Shown piece after piece: positions 60,994 through 64,000 of a DNA stretch of 64,000 nt. The notes beneath the pieces are model-generated. The model made no database searches and was not told the DNA's origin. It saw only the letters and a list, made by a program, of their open reading frames with translations. A program made the position numbers and the translations under genes. How positions within the stretch are numbered: the stretch's first letter is position 1; the number at the start of each line of letters is the position of its first letter. Source of the DNA: Chishuiella changwenlii (GTDB lineage Bacteria; Bacteroidota; Bacteroidia; Flavobacteriales; Weeksellaceae). The stretch covers positions 62,001-126,000 of the forward strand of contig NZ_FRBH01000005.1 in the NCBI RefSeq assembly GCF_900142565.1. The letters run 5' to 3'.

Positions 60994-61335
60994 ATGTATT
61001 GTCATAATCTGATCGCGATTTACTTCTAAAATTCCTTTGATATTTTTTAAGTATTTCTCAGATTCTTCTAATGTTTTATTCTTAGGAATTGTAATGGCAG
61101 CACCATTAAGACTTTCATAATTATATTTTATTTCAGCCCCATATTTTTTAATCTCTTTAAATACAGATTCTTTGGCACTTGGTTCAAAATATATAATCAA
61201 TGTATTCTTAGAATACTTACTTTCATTATTCTCTTTTTCTTCTTCAGCTAACGAATCTATTTTTTTAGAAACATGACACTGAATAGTAGTCATCGAAATT
61301 AATAGTAATGCAGGTATTAAAATTAATTTTTTCAT
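60991..61335 (-). CDS. Small lipoprotein resembling a stand-alone subtilisin propeptide (inhibitor I9-like)
   Basis: A lipoprotein signal (residues 1-20, TIQC with C20) and a charged linker of about 25 residues precede a compact domain of about 70 residues: NTLIIYFEPSAKESVFKEIKKYGAEIKY, the core YESLNGAAITIPK, and LEESEKYLKNIKGILEVNRDQ. This order (strand, helix, 'NG.a..lp', helix, 'gi..Ve.dq') is that of the peptidase inhibitor I9 domain, normally the propeptide of subtilases. No protease domain is attached. It may be a membrane-bound protease inhibitor. It begins 11 bases after the CtlX gene and is likely in its operon. Confidence 0.6.
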   Translation of the reverse strand: MKKLILIPALLLISMTTIQCHVSKKIDSLAEEEKENNESKYSKNTLIIYFEPSAKESVFKEIKKYGAEIKYNYESLNGAAITIPKNKTLEESEKYLKNIKGILEVNRDQIMTIH

Positions 61336-61346
61336 GGTATATAATT

Positions 61347-62288
61347 TTAATTATTTTTCTGTAGAAAAACTTCAGCCATCATGCAACGAGCACTTCCTCC
61401 GCCTAATTTTTCTATCAAATCTATTTTTACAGGTAAAATAGGATTATAATTTTCTATTTTACTTTTCTGATCTTCTGTTAACGAGTTATAAGCAGTTTGT
61501 GACATTACTAAATAAGATTGTCCTAATCCACCAACTTGTAACATATTTCCAGCGAATTGATGCATTTGAGCTTCTGTTATTGGAATTATTTCTTTTCCAG
61601 ATTCTAAAAGATACTCACATACATTTTTCTTTTCCTTTTTATCATCAATAGAATCTAAACATACAATTGCATATTTATCTGCAATACACATCATTACATT
61701 TGTATGATAAATTGGTTTACGCTGACCATCTACTGTTTGGTTTGCAGTAAAAACAACTGGTGTATATTCTAATTCTTCACAAAACTCTATTAATAACTCT
61801 TCGTCTGTTCTTTGTGAAATACAAGCAAATGCTAATTCGTTTTCTCTATCTAAAATAATACTGCCCGTTCCTTCTAAGAAAATCTCATCTTCTTCTGCCG
61901 ATGTAAAATCAATTACATCATTAATTAAAAATCCTTTCTCTTCTAACAAACCAAGAACATCTTCTTCTCTACGCTCATCTCTCCTATTTTTTGCAAACAT
62001 TGGATATAATACTACATTTCCGTCCGAATGAAAAGATATCCAATTGTTAGGAAAAATAGAATCTGGCGTATGAGGTGTTAATGTATCTTTTATCGTGATA
62101 ACATTTACTCCTTTAGAGCGTAATGCAGAAACCATTCCATTAAATTCCTCTAATGCTTGCTGCTGAATTTCTTCTTGAGAAGCAGAAGTTTCTGTTTGAA
62201 AGTAATTGTTAACTGCTGTTTCTGGATTATAGTAAAAAGCAGTTGGCTCAACCATTAATATAGTTGAAGTATATTGTTTATTTTTCAT
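61347..62288 (-). CDS. ctlX: Citrulline utilization hydrolase CtlX-like (guanidino-group modifying fold)
   Basis: The protein has the pentein fold of arginine deiminase relatives. Segments match CtlX: STILMVEPTAFYYNPETAVNN, PDSIFPNNWISFHSDGNVVLYPM, EEDEIFLEGTGSIILDR, the catalytic His in RKPIYHTNVMMCI and the nucleophile C302 in GGGSARCMMAEVF. Family members act on citrulline or related ureido or guanidino compounds. It lies one base downstream of the DDAH-like gene, so both are surely co-transcribed and probably act on the same catabolic route. Length 313 is normal. Confidence 0.88.
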   Translation of the reverse strand: MKNKQYTSTILMVEPTAFYYNPETAVNNYFQTETSASQEEIQQQALEEFNGMVSALRSKGVNVITIKDTLTPHTPDSIFPNNWISFHSDGNVVLYPMFAKNRRDERREEDVLGLLEEKGFLINDVIDFTSAEEDEIFLEGTGSIILDRENELAFACISQRTDEELLIEFCEELEYTPVVFTANQTVDGQRKPIYHTNVMMCIADKYAIVCLDSIDDKKEKKNVCEYLLESGKEIIPITEAQMHQFAGNMLQVGGLGQSYLVMSQTAYNSLTEDQKSKIENYNPILPVKIDLIEKLGGGSARCMMAEVFLQKNN

Positions 62289-62289
62289 C

Positions 62290-63204
62290 TTAATTTCTTA
62301 TTAATGGCATTGTTGAACATCTAAATAATCCTCCCATTTTAGAGATATTCTGATAATTAATAGCCTCAACTTTAATTCCCCAAACATTTTCTAAATGAGC
62401 ATTTAAACGTGTAAAATTTTTCTCAGAAACAACCACTTCAGGAGAAATAGAAAAAACATTTGGATTCATCCAAAACATTTCTTCTTTTGTAACTTCGAAT
62501 AAATTATCTTTTCCAAAAATATCTACTAATTGTTGGTATTCTTCTTCAAATAAGAATCCATCTTTGTAAATAATAGCCTTGTCTTTTCCTACAGGATTAA
62601 ATGTGCAATCTAAATGTAAAATACCTTCATATGGATTTTGATCATCTTTCTTTAATTCAAAATCTAAAACCGTTTTAGTAGGAAATTTTTTCTTGATATA
62701 ATCTACAAACTCAACATTTGTTCTAGCAGTTTTAAATTGTCTAAAATCTGCTTGTTTGTATGTTCCTACAAAAATATAATCGTTATGTACAATAACATCT
62801 CCTCCTTCTACATAAACTTCTTCTGGTAAGATATTAATTTTACTTTGATCAAATTGATCTCTTATGGTTTGATAAGCTTCAACTTCTTCTAAACGATCTG
62901 GAATAATATTAGAGATAAAATACTCATCATCAATAACGAAACCTACATCTCTGGAAAAAACTTGATTACAATTTTCTATTAATGAAGGGCGTAAAACCTC
63001 AACATTATATTTTTTTAAAACCTCCTCAAATTCTTTTATTTCATTAACCAAGTCATCTTCTTTCGGATATTCATTTTTCTGAACAGTTTCATAAGATTTA
63101 GCATCAAATGTTTCATCAAGACTTGGAATATTCCCGTTTGATTCTGCCACTCCTAAAACAACCGTTTTTAATTGAGATGTTTCGTTTTGTATATGTAATT
63201 GCAT
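62290..63204 (-). CDS. Arginine deiminase/dimethylargininase-like amidinohydrolase
   Basis: A second pentein-fold enzyme: VFSRDVGFVIDDEYFI, YVEGGDVIVHNDYIFVGTY, the catalytic His in GILHLDCTFNPVGKDKA, the WMNPNVFSISPEVVVSEKN segment and the nucleophile C296 in MGGLFRCSTMPL. It resembles dimethylarginine dimethylaminohydrolase/amidinotransferase-like proteins (often called 'arginine deiminase family' in Bacteroidota). The substrate may be arginine or a methylated or related guanidino compound. It is the first of the three-gene unit with ctlX and the I9-like lipoprotein. The amidohydrolase gene upstream is separated by a terminator. Confidence 0.85.
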   Translation of the reverse strand: MQLHIQNETSQLKTVVLGVAESNGNIPSLDETFDAKSYETVQKNEYPKEDDLVNEIKEFEEVLKKYNVEVLRPSLIENCNQVFSRDVGFVIDDEYFISNIIPDRLEEVEAYQTIRDQFDQSKINILPEEVYVEGGDVIVHNDYIFVGTYKQADFRQFKTARTNVEFVDYIKKKFPTKTVLDFELKKDDQNPYEGILHLDCTFNPVGKDKAIIYKDGFLFEEEYQQLVDIFGKDNLFEVTKEEMFWMNPNVFSISPEVVVSEKNFTRLNAHLENVWGIKVEAINYQNISKMGGLFRCSTMPLIRN

Positions 63205-63233
63205 AGATTGTTCTGGTATTAATAATGTTCATT

Positions 63234-63263
63234 TCAAAAAAAATCTCGCAAAAGCGAGATTTA
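63234..63263 (-). terminator. Terminator after the amidohydrolase gene
   Basis: AAATCTCGC-AAAA-GCGAGATTT is a perfect 9-bp hairpin; on the minus strand a run of T follows. Confidence 0.85.
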
Positions 63264-63283
63264 ATTTTGTATAAATATACATT

Positions 63284-64000
63284 TTATTTTTGAATTCCTA
63301 ATGCTTTCAAGCCATTTACTGTTGCAATATTTGCTAATTGTTCTACGTCATAAAAGTGACACGACTCTAGCATTACACGCAATTCTGTTAATAGATGTCC
63401 ATCAGAAAAAGGTTTGTAAATATCATTTATATTATCTGTTCCGAAAGCCACATTAATTCCTCTTGGAATCATTTCATCTACTGGTGTTACCGAATTGTGC
63501 GAAGGAGCTAAACGCTCTGTTCTATTATGATCTATCCAAGCTGTAGGACAAGAAACAATGTTCATGTCTGCTTTCTTAATTAAATCATATAATTCGTAAC
63601 GGTATTTACGTGGATGTGCAGCAACTGAAATAGAATGTACAGCAGAAACTTTTCCTTGCATTCCATGTTCTATTGTTTTCAGCGCTAATTGTTCAGTTTC
63701 TTTTTCTTCGTCTGTATTAAACTGATCCACATGAACATGAACTAATTTATTTTTAGCTTTAGCAGTAGACATTAAAATATCTAAATGCTCCTCTTCTTTT
63801 CCGAAATCTTTTGCAGGTAAACCTCCAATAATATCAACAAAATCTGAAGACATATCAAACCATTCGCGCGCTTTAGGATCAATAACTCCTTTTAAAACTT
63901 GGTTCGCAAAACGCATTTCGATATCTTTTCCGTAATTATCTTTTAAACGTTGTGCTGCTTGTATACTACGATCTTCTATTACCTCATCAGCATCTATAAA
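63284..64000 (-). CDS. Amidohydrolase, cytosine deaminase-like (partial, N-terminus outside window)
   Basis: The frame remains open to base 64000 (239 codons visible), so the N-terminal metal-binding His pair is missing. The visible part has HVHVDQFNTDEEKETEQL (metal-binding His and the catalytic Glu/Gln region), KVSAVHSISVAAHPRKY (another metal His), a NIVSCPTAWIDH strand, and INVAFGTDNINDIYKPFSDG, where the Asp is the final metal ligand. These match CodA-type cytosine deaminase and related amidohydrolases. It sits before the guanidino hydrolase pair on the same strand, but a terminator separates them. The true substrate is uncertain. Confidence 0.8.
   Translation of the reverse strand, partial: FIDADEVIEDRSIQAAQRLKDNYGKDIEMRFANQVLKGVIDPKAREWFDMSSDFVDIIGGLPAKDFGKEEEHLDILMSTAKAKNKLVHVHVDQFNTDEEKETEQLALKTIEHGMQGKVSAVHSISVAAHPRKYRYELYDLIKKADMNIVSCPTAWIDHNRTERLAPSHNSVTPVDEMIPRGINVAFGTDNINDIYKPFSDGHLLTELRVMLESCHFYDVEQLANIATVNGLKALGIQK

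Noticed and set aside
1-64000. Search for tRNA, rRNA, CRISPR arrays, insertion sequences, prophage and integrase genes
   Set aside because: None of the intergenic gaps contains a recognisable cloverleaf, spaced repeat array or transposase fragment; the heptanucleotide array has no spacers and is not CRISPR.

Overview
The window is a stretch of ordinary-looking chromosome from an AT-rich member of the Bacteroidota, most likely class Flavobacteriia (Flavobacteriaceae or Weeksellaceae). The evidence is a SusC/SusD pair, three secreted proteins with type IX (T9SS) C-terminal sorting tails, many -7 boxes of the Bacteroidota form TAnnTTTG, weak or absent Shine-Dalgarno sequences, and several families typical of that class (DUF6146, DUF6515, START-like, DUF493). 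No tRNA, rRNA, CRISPR array, transposase or prophage gene was seen.

Layout. 1-7270: a partial nucleoid-associated protein, envelope and hypothetical genes, a divergent class-IV aminotransferase, YqgE, PdxH, a D,D-carboxypeptidase-like lipoprotein and AlkB. 7352-15068: dihydrolipoyl dehydrogenase, two T9SS cargo proteins, GNAT, UvrA, PrmC. 15065-24817: a one-strand locus holding a LytS-type histidine kinase, a metzincin-like metalloprotease, SusC, SusD and a LytTR response regulator. 24818-25407: a gene-free repeat region. 25408-36221: DUF493, AsnB, an MFS/VOC/old-yellow-enzyme cassette, NDH-2, a frameshifted cupin lipoprotein, ArsC, CstA. 36289-49929: an M4 metalloprotease, PrfB, TrkA-TrkH, a glycosyltransferase plus LpxH-like phosphoesterase, thioredoxin-fold proteins, RecG. 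50157-54042: a heme-uptake operon (hmuT, hmuU, fused hmuV-hmuS), followed by MarR. 54846-64000: DUF808, AAA ATPase plus GNAT, TetR, a UMF1-type transporter, DUF4303, a TPR protein, and a minus-strand group of guanidino-group hydrolases with a small I9-like lipoprotein and a partial amidohydrolase.

Most interesting. (1) Upstream of the metalloprotease-susC-susD genes sits a direct repeat, ACCATTCA-N13-ACCACTCA, at a two-turn spacing. It has the architecture known for LytTR regulators of the E. coli YehT/BtsR type, and a LytTR regulator and LytS-type kinase flank the operon. This suggests a self-contained, signal-controlled system for protein or peptide breakdown and import. (2) hmuV and hmuS form one uninterrupted reading frame that keeps two full-length domains. 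(3) A cupin lipoprotein is split by a single-base frameshift among homopolymers. (4) Thirteen perfect copies of a 7-bp repeat lie just upstream of the kinase promoter. (5) Several genes have a -7 box so close to the start codon that their mRNAs should be leaderless or nearly so.

All family calls come from reading motifs by eye; no database search was run.
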